A DNA stretch of 6,909 nt from Candidatus Omnitrophota bacterium (GTDB lineage: Bacteria > Omnitrophota > Gorgyraeia > Gygaellales > Profunditerraquicolaceae), in NCBI GenBank assembly GCA_028715095.1, contig JAQUSM010000056.1, positions 1 to 6,909 on the forward strand. The letters run 5' to 3'. The notes under the pieces are model-generated. The model saw only the letters and a program-made list of their open reading frames with translations. It made no database searches and was not told where the DNA came from. Positions 1-4,304 of this stretch are shown one piece after another; the stretch's first letter is position 1, and every line of letters starts with the position of its first letter. Both the position numbers and the translations under genes were made by a program.

Positions 1-1
1 G

Positions 2-1300
2 AACCGTTTCATTAAGTATTTCGGGGTAATCGGAATATTCGGCCCCCTGGTAATCTTCATCTATCATTTGTTTATTGAATCCTGGACACTGGCTTATAGT
101 TTTTTTGCTTTAACCGGTAAATATACCGCCCTTATTGACCAGAACTCATTGCGTAGTTTCCTGGCTGGTTTCCAGGGATTGGAGAAAAATCAGTATTTTA
201 GCGGCATAGGGACAGCGTATGTATTCTTTTTAATTACTTTTTTGTTGAATATCTGGGTAATTTATTACGGAATAAAAGGGGGGATAGAAAAACTTTGTAA
301 ATTGGCTCTTCCCTTGTTGTTTATTTTTGGGTTAGTGCTTATAGTCAGAGTCATGACTTTAGGCGCTCCTGATATAAACAAACCTGATTGGAATGTTTTG
401 GCGGGATTCGGGTTTTTATGGAACCCGGATTTCTCCGCGCTTAAATCCGCCAAGGTTTGGCTTGAGGCAGCCGGGCAGATATTCTTTACCTTAAGTGTGG
501 GTATAGGAGTAATTCTTACTTATGCCAGTTATTTGAAAAAAGCCGACGATGTCGTGCTTTCCGGGCTTACCGCTGCTACTACTAATGAAATTGCCGAAGT
601 TATCTTTGGGGCAAGCATAGTAATACCTGCGGCATTTGTATTTTTTGGCCCGGTAGATATAAAATCTATCGCCCAGTCGGGGGTGTTTAACTTGAGTTTT
701 GTGACTATGCCGTTAGTTTTAAACAAACTTCCTTTACCGGCGATACTGGGATTTTTCTGGTTTTTCCTATTATTCCTGGCCGGCATCACCTCTTCGGTTT
801 CTTTGGCGCAGCCGGCAGTGGCTTTCTTGGAAGATGAATTCAATATCAACCGTAAACGCGCGGTTTCCATATTTGGCATAGCTTCTTTTATATTATGCCA
901 GCCGGTTATATTTTTTCTCGGCCGCGGGATAATTAATGAGTTGGATTTTTGGGGCGGTACATTCTTCTTGGTAGTTTTTGCCGCAATCGAAACAGTACTT
1001 TTTGTCTGGGTCTTTGGCATGGATCGTGCCTGGGATGAGATACATAAGGGGGCGGATATGAGCATCCCCAAGGTCTATAAATTTATTATTAAGTATATTA
1101 CGCCGTTGTTCTTATTTATCATTCTGGGGATGTGGTTTGTCCAGGAGTGGCTGCCTATAATCATGATGAAGAATGTTTCTTCGGCAGACAAGCCTTTTAT
1201 TTTTGGTACGCGTTTAGGTTTATTGCTTATATTTATGATTCTAGCGGTTTTAGTGAAGATTGCCTGGCGCCGGAAAAAACGGGAAGGGAGAACGCAATAA
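2..1300 (+). CDS. LeuT-like Na+:amino-acid symporter (NSS/SNF family), 5'-truncated by window edge
   Basis: The frame is open from base 2 to the TAA at 1298-1300, so the gene starts outside the window; the TTG at 68 lies inside transmembrane helix 3 and is not a start. 432 codons are visible. From memory the protein aligns closely with Aquifex LeuT, first visible residue matching about LeuT 87, so helices 1-2 (about 86 residues) are missing. Recognisable blocks are FIESWTLAY (TM3), GGIEKLCKLALP (TM5 region), AAGQIFFTLSVGIG (TM6), LSGLTAATTNEIAE (TM7) and AGITSSVSLAQP (TM8). Na2-site Thr/Ser of TM8 (ITSS), TM6 Thr and TM7 Asn are kept, and the TM7 Glu equivalent to LeuT Glu290 suggests chloride-independent transport. 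Substrate-pocket positions differ (LeuT V104 to I, Y108 to H, F259 to I, I359 to L), so the substrate is probably an amino acid but its identity is open. The tail is basic (RRKKREGR). It overlaps the next gene by one base. Confidence 0.93.
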   Translation, partial: NRFIKYFGVIGIFGPLVIFIYHLFIESWTLAYSFFALTGKYTALIDQNSLRSFLAGFQGLEKNQYFSGIGTAYVFFLITFLLNIWVIYYGIKGGIEKLCKLALPLLFIFGLVLIVRVMTLGAPDINKPDWNVLAGFGFLWNPDFSALKSAKVWLEAAGQIFFTLSVGIGVILTYASYLKKADDVVLSGLTAATTNEIAEVIFGASIVIPAAFVFFGPVDIKSIAQSGVFNLSFVTMPLVLNKLPLPAILGFFWFFLLFLAGITSSVSLAQPAVAFLEDEFNINRKRAVSIFGIASFILCQPVIFFLGRGIINELDFWGGTFFLVVFAAIETVLFVWVFGMDRAWDEIHKGADMSIPKVYKFIIKYITPLFLFIILGMWFVQEWLPIIMMKNVSSADKPFIFGTRLGLLLIFMILAVLVKIAWRRKKREGRTQ

Positions 1301-1404
1301 TGAAACCAAGCGGATGGATATTTATAATTTTCTCCTGGGGATTAATTATCGGCCTTTTTGTTTTTTGCCTTCTTAAAGTTTTCTCAAAAAGAAAGACAAG
1401 ATGA
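1300..1404 (+). CDS. 34-aa single-span protein, MetS-like NSS transporter small subunit
   Basis: ATG at 1300 shares its A with the TAA of the symporter gene (TAATG), and a GGGAG at 1286-1290 sits 9 nt upstream, so this start is well supported. The 34-residue product has a short polar start (MKPSG), one hydrophobic helix at about residues 6-26 containing SWGLIIGLF, and a basic end (KVFSKRKTR). This is the pattern of the small subunit that accompanies bacterial NSS transporters, known from MetPS of Corynebacterium, where the small protein is needed for methionine and alanine uptake. Position directly behind an NSS gene and the small-residue/Trp pattern in the helix support that reading; no catalytic motif is expected. 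Its role here as symporter partner is inferred from context. The gene is short enough to be missed by automatic callers. Confidence 0.7.
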   Translation: MKPSGWIFIIFSWGLIIGLFVFCLLKVFSKRKTR

Positions 1405-1784
1405 AGAAAAGCTTATCCGCTATTTTGGCTTTATGTGTCCTGCCGGTTATTTGCGGGTGCGCACCCTTAATCATTGGCGCGGCTGCCGGAGGTCTGGGCG
1501 CTTACGCTGTAAGTAAGGATACAGTGCAGGGGGATAGCGATCTAAATTTTGATTTGCTCTGGGAATCAGCGTTAAACATTGCAAGGCAGCGCGGTATTAT
1601 CCAGCAGGAAAATATTGCCAGCGGTTATATTGAATTGACCGCTGATTCAAGCAAGGTCTGGATACGGCTTATACGTCTGACCCAGGCTACTACCCGGATC
1701 AGGGTATCTGCGCGAAAATTCCATTTTCCTAATATGGATTTAGCCCAGGATTTCTTTGTTAAGATTATCAGCGGAGCAAGGTAA
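1401..1784 (+). CDS. DUF3568-type outer-membrane or periplasmic lipoprotein
   Basis: The ATG at 1401 overlaps the preceding TGA (ATGA), so translation is probably coupled; only a weak purine stretch precedes it. The 127-residue product starts with MKK, a hydrophobic core (SAILALCVLPV) and a lipobox ending I17-C18-G19-C20, giving a mature lipoprotein of 108 residues anchored at Cys20. Behind it lies a glycine/alanine-rich stretch (GAAAGGLGAYAV, about 27-38), then an alpha/beta region with FDLLWESALNIARQRG and VWIRLIRLT. That layout is the one I know from DUF3568, a small lipoprotein family of unknown function. No Asp stands at +2 (it is Ala), so an outer-membrane destination is plausible if a Lol system exists. 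Its link to amino-acid uptake rests only on the shared operon. Confidence 0.75.
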   Translation: MKKSLSAILALCVLPVICGCAPLIIGAAAGGLGAYAVSKDTVQGDSDLNFDLLWESALNIARQRGIIQQENIASGYIELTADSSKVWIRLIRLTQATTRIRVSARKFHFPNMDLAQDFFVKIISGAR

Positions 1785-1795
1785 GGTGTTCTTTA

Positions 1796-1825
1796 TCCTT
1801 GTTCTCTCTATCGTTCGAACAAGGA
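1796..1825 (+). other. 9-bp inverted repeat after the lipoprotein gene
   Basis: TCCTTGTTC (1796-1804) and GAACAAGGA (1817-1825) form a perfect 9-bp stem with a 12-nt loop, 12 nt after the lipoprotein stop. No T-run follows, so it is not a standard intrinsic terminator; it could be an mRNA 3'-end stabilising hairpin. The rest of the 1785-1912 gap is AT-rich and holds no gene that I can see. Confidence 0.35.
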
Positions 1826-1884
1826 CTGCGCTAGACAAAAACTATAATGTGCTTGATTTTTCTTTTCTTTTTAATAAATTTGTG

Positions 1885-1890
1885 TACAAT
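1885..1890 (+). promoter_or_regulatory. candidate -10 box for tRNA-Phe
   Basis: TACAAT at 1885-1890 lies 22 nt before the tRNA in a very AT-rich stretch, giving a start point near 1897. No convincing -35 stands 16-18 nt upstream (the area is a T/C run). A second possible -10, TATAAT at 1843-1848, is better in sequence but also lacks a clear -35. Either could serve the tRNA. Confidence 0.25.
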
Positions 1891-1912
1891 ATATAAAAAT
1901 AGTTAGCTTTTA

Positions 1913-1984
1913 GCCGAGATAGCTCAGTGGTAGAGCGCGGCCCTGAAAAGGCCGGCGTGGGGGGTCCGATTCCCTCTCTCGGCA
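1913..1984 (+). tRNA. tRNA-Phe (anticodon GAA)
   Basis: A full cloverleaf can be drawn: acceptor GCCGAGA with TCTCGGC (7 bp), D-stem GCTC/GAGC with loop AGTGGTA, anticodon stem CGGCC/GGCCG with loop CTGAAAA (anticodon GAA at 1945-1947), variable loop GCGTG, and T-stem GGGGG/CCCTC with one G-U pair. Length is 72 nt, discriminator A at 1984, and no CCA is encoded. Oddity: the T-loop reads TCCGATT, so position 55 is C where nearly all elongator tRNAs have T (pseudouridine). The D-loop is one base shorter than in the tRNA-Thr of this window. The fold otherwise looks functional. Confidence 0.93.
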
Positions 1985-1991
1985 TTTTAAT

Positions 1992-2033
1992 AAAAAAATT
2001 GGGGTCAGGCCTGATCAGGCCTGACCCCAATTT
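1992..2033 (-). terminator. probable intrinsic terminator for csp copy 1
   Basis: Read on the minus strand, the palindrome forms a strong stem followed by seven T (complement of A 1992-1998), 16 nt after the csp stop. It would stop csp transcription before it runs antisense into tRNA-Phe. On the plus strand only three T follow, so termination of tRNA-Phe there is less certain. Confidence 0.65.
1996..2033. repeat. perfect 38-bp palindrome with a doubled 10-bp core
   Basis: The two 19-bp halves (1996-2014 and 2015-2033) are exact reverse complements with no spacer. The centre is the 10-bp palindrome TCAGGCCTGA in two tandem copies (2005-2014, 2015-2024), framed by AAATTGGGG and CCCCAATTT. Dropping one core would leave a 28-bp palindrome of the GGGGTCAGG...CCTGACCCC kind that I recall as a dispersed REP-like element in various genomes. 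It lies 11 nt behind tRNA-Phe. As RNA it gives a 16-bp stem with loop TGATCA on either strand. Confidence 0.85.
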
Positions 2034-2049
2034 GTTAGTATACGTAAAC

Positions 2050-2250
2050 CTATATCTTCTTTACGTTAGTTGCCTGGTCGCCTTTTGGCCCCTGGGTAAC
2101 CTCAAATTCAACTTCGTCGCCTTCTGCTAAAGATTTATAACCATCTCCAGTTATAGCGCTAAAATGCACGAAGACATCTTTGCCGTCTTCGGAAGTAACA
2201 AAGCCGTAGCCTTTTTGGTTGGAAAACCATTTTACTTTGCCTTTTGCCAT
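2050..2250 (-). CDS. csp: cold-shock domain protein, copy 1
   Basis: 66 residues, the normal length of a CspA/CspB-type single cold-shock domain. RNP1 appears as KGYGFV (13-18) and RNP2 as VFVHF (26-30), with the aromatic residues W8, F9, Y15, F17, F27, H29 and F30 that stack on single-stranded RNA or DNA; the start MAKGKVKWF is typical. Such proteins are cytoplasmic nucleic-acid chaperones that melt mRNA structure, many of them cold-induced. The ATG at 2248-2250 is preceded by an 11-nt perfect Shine-Dalgarno. The gene has its own promoter, a long structured leader and a terminator, so it is a single-gene unit. The protein is identical to copy 2, which means the two genes act by dosage or by different transcript ends, not by different specificity. 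Whether it is cold-induced is inferred from the leader. Confidence 0.97.
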   Translation of the reverse strand: MAKGKVKWFSNQKGYGFVTSEDGKDVFVHFSAITGDGYKSLAEGDEVEFEVTQGPKGDQATNVKKI

Positions 2251-2260
2251 TTTCTAATTC

Positions 2261-2271
2261 TCACCTCCTTA
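2261..2271 (-). promoter_or_regulatory. perfect 11-nt Shine-Dalgarno of csp copy 1
   Basis: On the minus strand TAAGGAGGTGA is complementary over 11 nt to the usual 16S rRNA 3' end. The gap from its end to the ATG is 10 nt (13 from GGAGG), longer than usual. It begins within the T-run that closes the leader hairpin, so ribosome access and the hairpin are adjacent. Confidence 0.8.
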
Positions 2272-2275
2272 AAAA

Positions 2276-2326
2276 AAATCAGAAAAAAATGTCGGGTCTA
2301 TTTAGACCCGACTTCTTCTCTGATTT
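2276..2326 (-). promoter_or_regulatory. long leader hairpin of csp copy 1 (attenuator or thermosensor candidate)
   Basis: On the minus strand the outer arms AAATCAG and CTGATTT pair perfectly. Then AGAAGAA pairs with a T7 run through A-U and two G-U pairs, one A is bulged, and the inner stem GTCGGGTCT/AGACCCGAC closes on an AAAT loop (2291-2312). Eight T follow the outer arm and run straight into the Shine-Dalgarno. The inner stem plus ATTTTTTT also has the form of an intrinsic terminator. It lies wholly between promoter and start codon, so it can affect csp expression. Confidence 0.7.
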
Positions 2327-2389
2327 TGTGGTTTGTACTTGAAACTAAGCAATTTCTTTACTTCTCCTCTAACCTTAATTTACTTTCTA

Positions 2390-2417
2390 AATATAACATG
2401 GATTGCCTGTTTGTCAA
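2390..2417 (-). promoter_or_regulatory. sigma70-type promoter of csp copy 1
   Basis: Minus strand: -35 TTGACA (2412-2417), 16-nt spacer, -10 TATATT (2390-2395) preceded by TGT, an extended -10. Expected start near 2383, giving a leader of about 133 nt to the csp ATG, a length like that of the E. coli cspA leader. Confidence 0.8.
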
Positions 2418-2445
2418 CCTTTTTTCTATAAAGTTAAGCGGGTAA

Positions 2446-2473
2446 TTGACTATTGCCCAGGAATTGGTATAAT
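2446..2473 (+). promoter_or_regulatory. divergent sigma70-type promoter, copy 1, driving the diguanylate cyclase
   Basis: -35 TTGACT (2446-2451), 16-nt spacer, -10 TATAAT (2468-2473) preceded by TGG (extended -10). The start point would be near 2480, about 10 nt before the cyclase ATG and next to its GGGGG ribosome site, so the leader is very short. The repeat ends one base after the -10 box. Confidence 0.82.
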
Positions 2474-2490
2474 AAAAAAAGGGGGATTTG

Positions 2491-3705
2491 ATGAAGAGAG
2501 GTAAGTTTGTAAGCATACAAGAGAAGCTTTCCGGGGTTATTTTCTCAAATTATTTCCGTTTGGGGCTGATTATTTCCGGTTTTATTTGCCTTATGGTTTT
2601 AAGGCAAACCTCAAAAACTTTCGGCGTTTCCTTAGGTTACGTTTACATCGTTTTAATCTCATTAGCCGGGATTTGGTTTGGTCTGAAGGGAGGGGTAATC
2701 TCGGCAGCATTTGCCGTTGCCATATTTCTCATTGAAGTAGAGATCCATCCTTCTTGGCCGGCCAGGGATATGGTTCTAAGGGGCACCGCTTTCAGGTTAA
2801 TTGTTTATTTCCTAAGCGGGCTTATTTTAGGCTATGTTTCCGAATTACAAAATAAATTAAGCCAGGAAATAAGATATCTGGCTTACCATGATAAGCTCAC
2901 GGGCTGTGTAAATTATACATGGATAGTTGAATTCCTGGAGAAAGAAATTGCCCGCAGCCGGCGTTTCATTAAAGAATTCTCGATAATCCTGATTGATATA
3001 GATCATTTTAAGGCAATAAACGATACCTACGGCCACCTTGTTGGTAATGATGCCCTGGTAGCCTTTGCCGGTGTTATAAAAGCTAATTTAAGAAATATGG
3101 ATATAATAGGCAGATACGGCGGAGAGGAATTTTTGATTATTCTCCCCGAACTTGGCTCAAATGGAGCTTTGGAGGTGCTGGAAAGGATCAGGGTTAAGCT
3201 TGCTGAAGCCAGGATAACTTCCCGCCATTTGAAGGAGGGGATAGGTATTTCTTTGCAGTTCAGCGCCGGGGTAGCCTCTTTTCCCTATAACGCAAATAAC
3301 GCAAACGATCTGATTAAATTAGCCGATGATGTTCTTTATCAGGCGAAACAAAAAGGAAGGGACAGGGTGCTTGTAGAATTAAGAAGGTGCGTCAGGCTAA
3401 AACCCCAGAAAGGATTAAGGGTGGAAATGGCCGGCTTGCCTGATAAAGAAAAGTTAAAGATTATAAGGGTAGAGAATATTTCTGAGCGGGGGATGTCGTT
3501 TCTTTCCCCGCACGATATTTTGGATAAAGAGTTTTTATGCAGGATCTCTTTACCCGGAGAGGAGTTTACCCCCGAGTTTATTTGCAGGGTTGCCCATAAG
3601 AGCAGATTGGATCGTGCTGTTTACCGTATAGGAATCTATTTCGTGGATATCCCCGCTTATGTCCGGGCAACATTATTCCATTTTATCCATCAAATTGAAA
3701 GTTAA
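2491..3705 (+). CDS. membrane diguanylate cyclase with GGDEF and C-terminal PilZ domains
   Basis: 404 residues from the ATG at 2491, which has GGGGG (2481-2485) 5 nt upstream; the in-frame TTG just before it is less likely. Residues 20-118 hold about four hydrophobic helices, a membrane sensor module I cannot name with certainty (DUF4118/KdpD-like at best). The GGDEF domain spans about 127-295: DKLTG (134-138), DIDHFKAINDTYGH (169-182, metal and GTP site), and the active-site motif GGEEF (210-214). The inhibitory I-site RNMD (201-204) lies five residues ahead, so product feedback is expected. From 297 to the end is a PilZ-like domain with RxxxR at 298-302 and NISERG at 329-334, the two c-di-GMP-binding motifs. 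The protein should make c-di-GMP from two GTP at the inner membrane and also bind it. It sits alone between two copies of the csp repeat, with its promoter inside copy 1 and its terminator at 3727-3766. Its base composition does not stand out from its neighbours. Confidence 0.92.
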   Translation: MKRGKFVSIQEKLSGVIFSNYFRLGLIISGFICLMVLRQTSKTFGVSLGYVYIVLISLAGIWFGLKGGVISAAFAVAIFLIEVEIHPSWPARDMVLRGTAFRLIVYFLSGLILGYVSELQNKLSQEIRYLAYHDKLTGCVNYTWIVEFLEKEIARSRRFIKEFSIILIDIDHFKAINDTYGHLVGNDALVAFAGVIKANLRNMDIIGRYGGEEFLIILPELGSNGALEVLERIRVKLAEARITSRHLKEGIGISLQFSAGVASFPYNANNANDLIKLADDVLYQAKQKGRDRVLVELRRCVRLKPQKGLRVEMAGLPDKEKLKIIRVENISERGMSFLSPHDILDKEFLCRISLPGEEFTPEFICRVAHKSRLDRAVYRIGIYFVDIPAYVRATLFHFIHQIES

Positions 3706-3726
3706 TTATAAAATATAGTATCTTAG

Positions 3727-3766
3727 AAAACCAGGGCCGGATCTATACAGATCCGGACCTGGTTTT
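3727..3766. terminator. bidirectional intrinsic terminator between cyclase and csp copy 2
   Basis: AAAACCAGG-G-CCGGATCT (3727-3744) pairs with AGATCCGG-A-CCTGGTTTT (3749-3766) around a 4-nt loop, with one G/A mismatch. T-rich sequence leaves the stem on both strands (GGTTTTAGGTTT on plus, GGTTTTCTAAG on minus). It lies 21 nt after the cyclase stop and 19 nt after the stop of the convergent csp copy 2, so it can serve both genes. Confidence 0.8.
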
Positions 3767-3785
3767 AGGTTTAAGAAAAATAAAC

Positions 3786-3986
3786 CTATATCTTCTTTAC
3801 GTTAGTTGCCTGGTCGCCTTTTGGCCCCTGGGTAACCTCAAATTCAACTTCGTCGCCTTCTGCTAAAGATTTATAACCATCTCCAGTTATAGCGCTAAAA
3901 TGCACGAAGACATCTTTGCCGTCTTCGGAAGTAACAAAGCCGTAGCCTTTTTGGTTGGAAAACCATTTTACTTTGCCTTTTGCCAT
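3786..3986 (-). CDS. csp: cold-shock domain protein, copy 2
   Basis: 66 residues, same protein as copy 1 with RNP1 KGYGFV (13-18) and RNP2 VFVHF (26-30). Start ATG at 3984-3986 with the same perfect Shine-Dalgarno at 3997-4007. The gene runs toward the cyclase gene and ends at the shared terminator at 3727-3766, so its transcript has a different 3' end from copy 1, the only difference between the two units. Expected function is the same: RNA chaperone in the cytoplasm. Because tRNA-Thr beside it depends on the promoter in this copy, copy 2 may be the older locus; that order is a guess. Confidence 0.97.
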   Translation of the reverse strand: MAKGKVKWFSNQKGYGFVTSEDGKDVFVHFSAITGDGYKSLAEGDEVEFEVTQGPKGDQATNVKKI

Positions 3987-3996
3987 TTTCTAATTC

Positions 3997-4007
3997 TCAC
4001 CTCCTTA
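3997..4007 (-). promoter_or_regulatory. perfect 11-nt Shine-Dalgarno of csp copy 2
   Basis: TAAGGAGGTGA on the minus strand, 10 nt from the ATG, as in copy 1. Confidence 0.8.
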
Positions 4008-4011
4008 AAAA

Positions 4012-4062
4012 AAATCAGAAAAAAATGTCGGGTCTATTTAGACCCGACTTCTTCTCTGATTT
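4012..4062 (-). promoter_or_regulatory. long leader hairpin of csp copy 2
   Basis: Same 51-nt imperfect hairpin as in copy 1: outer 7-bp stem, A/G-U pairs, one bulge, inner 9-bp stem at 4027-4048 with AAAT loop, then a T8 run into the Shine-Dalgarno. Preserved in both copies, but since the copies are identical this adds no independent evidence of selection. Confidence 0.7.
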
Positions 4063-4125
4063 TGTGGTTTGTACTTGAAACTAAGCAATTTCTTTACTTC
4101 TCCTCTAACCTTAATTTACTTTCTA

Positions 4126-4153
4126 AATATAACATGGATTGCCTGTTTGTCAA
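4126..4153 (-). promoter_or_regulatory. sigma70-type promoter of csp copy 2
   Basis: Minus strand: -35 TTGACA (4148-4153), 16-nt spacer, extended -10 TGT-TATATT (4126-4131 for the hexamer). Expected leader about 133 nt. Confidence 0.8.
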
Positions 4154-4181
4154 CCTTTTTTCTATAAAGTTAAGCGGGTAA

Positions 4182-4209
4182 TTGACTATTGCCCAGGAAT
4201 TGGTATAAT
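4182..4209 (+). promoter_or_regulatory. divergent sigma70-type promoter, copy 2, driving tRNA-Thr and probably the MFS gene
   Basis: -35 TTGACT (4182-4187), 16-nt spacer, extended -10 TGG-TATAAT (4204-4209). The start point near 4216 lies about 6 nt before the tRNA 5' end, a normal layout for a tRNA promoter. This fit suggests the promoter belongs to the tRNA originally. Confidence 0.85.
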
Positions 4210-4221
4210 ATTGGACAAATT

Positions 4222-4294
4222 GCCGATGTAGCTCAGTTGGTAGAGCAGGACTTTCGTAAAGTCAAGGTCGGTGGTTCGATTCCACTCATCGGCT
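4222..4294 (+). tRNA. tRNA-Thr (anticodon CGT)
   Basis: 73-nt cloverleaf: acceptor GCCGATG/CATCGGC, D-stem GCTC/GAGC with loop AGTTGGTA, anticodon stem GGACT/AGTCA with loop TTCGTAA (anticodon CGT at 4255-4257, reads ACG), variable loop AGGTC, T-stem GGTGG/CCACT with standard loop TTCGATT. The first anticodon-stem pair is a G/A mismatch, as I recall also in E. coli tRNA-Thr(CGU). The discriminator base is T (4294), less usual than A for bacterial tRNA-Thr. No CCA is encoded. A T-rich run follows (TTGGTTTTT), then the MFS start codon 10 nt after the tRNA. Confidence 0.95.
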
Positions 4295-4304
4295 TGGTTT
4301 TTAT

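Larger units (their letters stand above)
2045..2474. repeat. 430-bp direct repeat, copy 1
   Basis: Bases 2045-2474 match 3781-4210 with no difference that I could find when reading both copies side by side; the offset is 1736 bp. The unit holds a whole minus-strand csp gene, its leader, its promoter and a divergent plus-strand promoter. The left edge lies 5 bp beyond the csp stop codon. The right edge lies one base after a TATAAT box. Flanks differ at once: left CG against AA, right AAAAAAGGGGG against TTGGACAAATT. No terminal inverted repeats, transposase or target duplication are visible. Confidence 0.97.
3781..4210. repeat. 430-bp direct repeat, copy 2
   Basis: Same unit and orientation as 2045-2474, with no difference seen in coding or non-coding parts. 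Its left flank is the cyclase terminator region and its right flank is the 11 nt before tRNA-Thr. Identity across silent and untranslated positions points to a recent duplication, ongoing gene conversion or an assembly join. Confidence 0.97.

Noticed and set aside
68..70. TTG as the start of the symporter
   Set aside because: The frame continues upstream to the window edge with residues NRFIKYFGVIGIFGPL that match TM3 of LeuT, so the real start is outside.
529..1071. 180-codon minus-strand frame opposite the symporter
   Set aside because: It is a mirror of a strongly recognisable LeuT-like gene on the plus strand; its product is a low-complexity Lys/Thr/Ser-rich shadow.
1842..2130. Minus- and plus-strand frames of 62-67 codons over tRNA-Phe and the palindrome
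   Set aside because: They run through a functional tRNA and a palindrome; no ribosome site or family match is visible.
2164..2445. 93-codon plus-strand frame (and its twin at 3900-4181)
   Set aside because: It runs antisense across csp, its leader and its promoter; the product has no family features and exists twice only because the repeat is duplicated.
2045..4210. Composite transposon or IS element
   Set aside because: The 430-bp units carry no transposase, no terminal inverted repeats and no flanking target duplication; they encode only csp.
2045..4210. CRISPR array
   Set aside because: Only two copies of a 430-bp coding unit, far too long and too few for CRISPR repeats.
1913..4294. Integrative element using the tRNA 3' ends as attachment sites
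   Set aside because: The tRNA-Phe and tRNA-Thr 3' ends are not repeated elsewhere in the window and no integrase is present.
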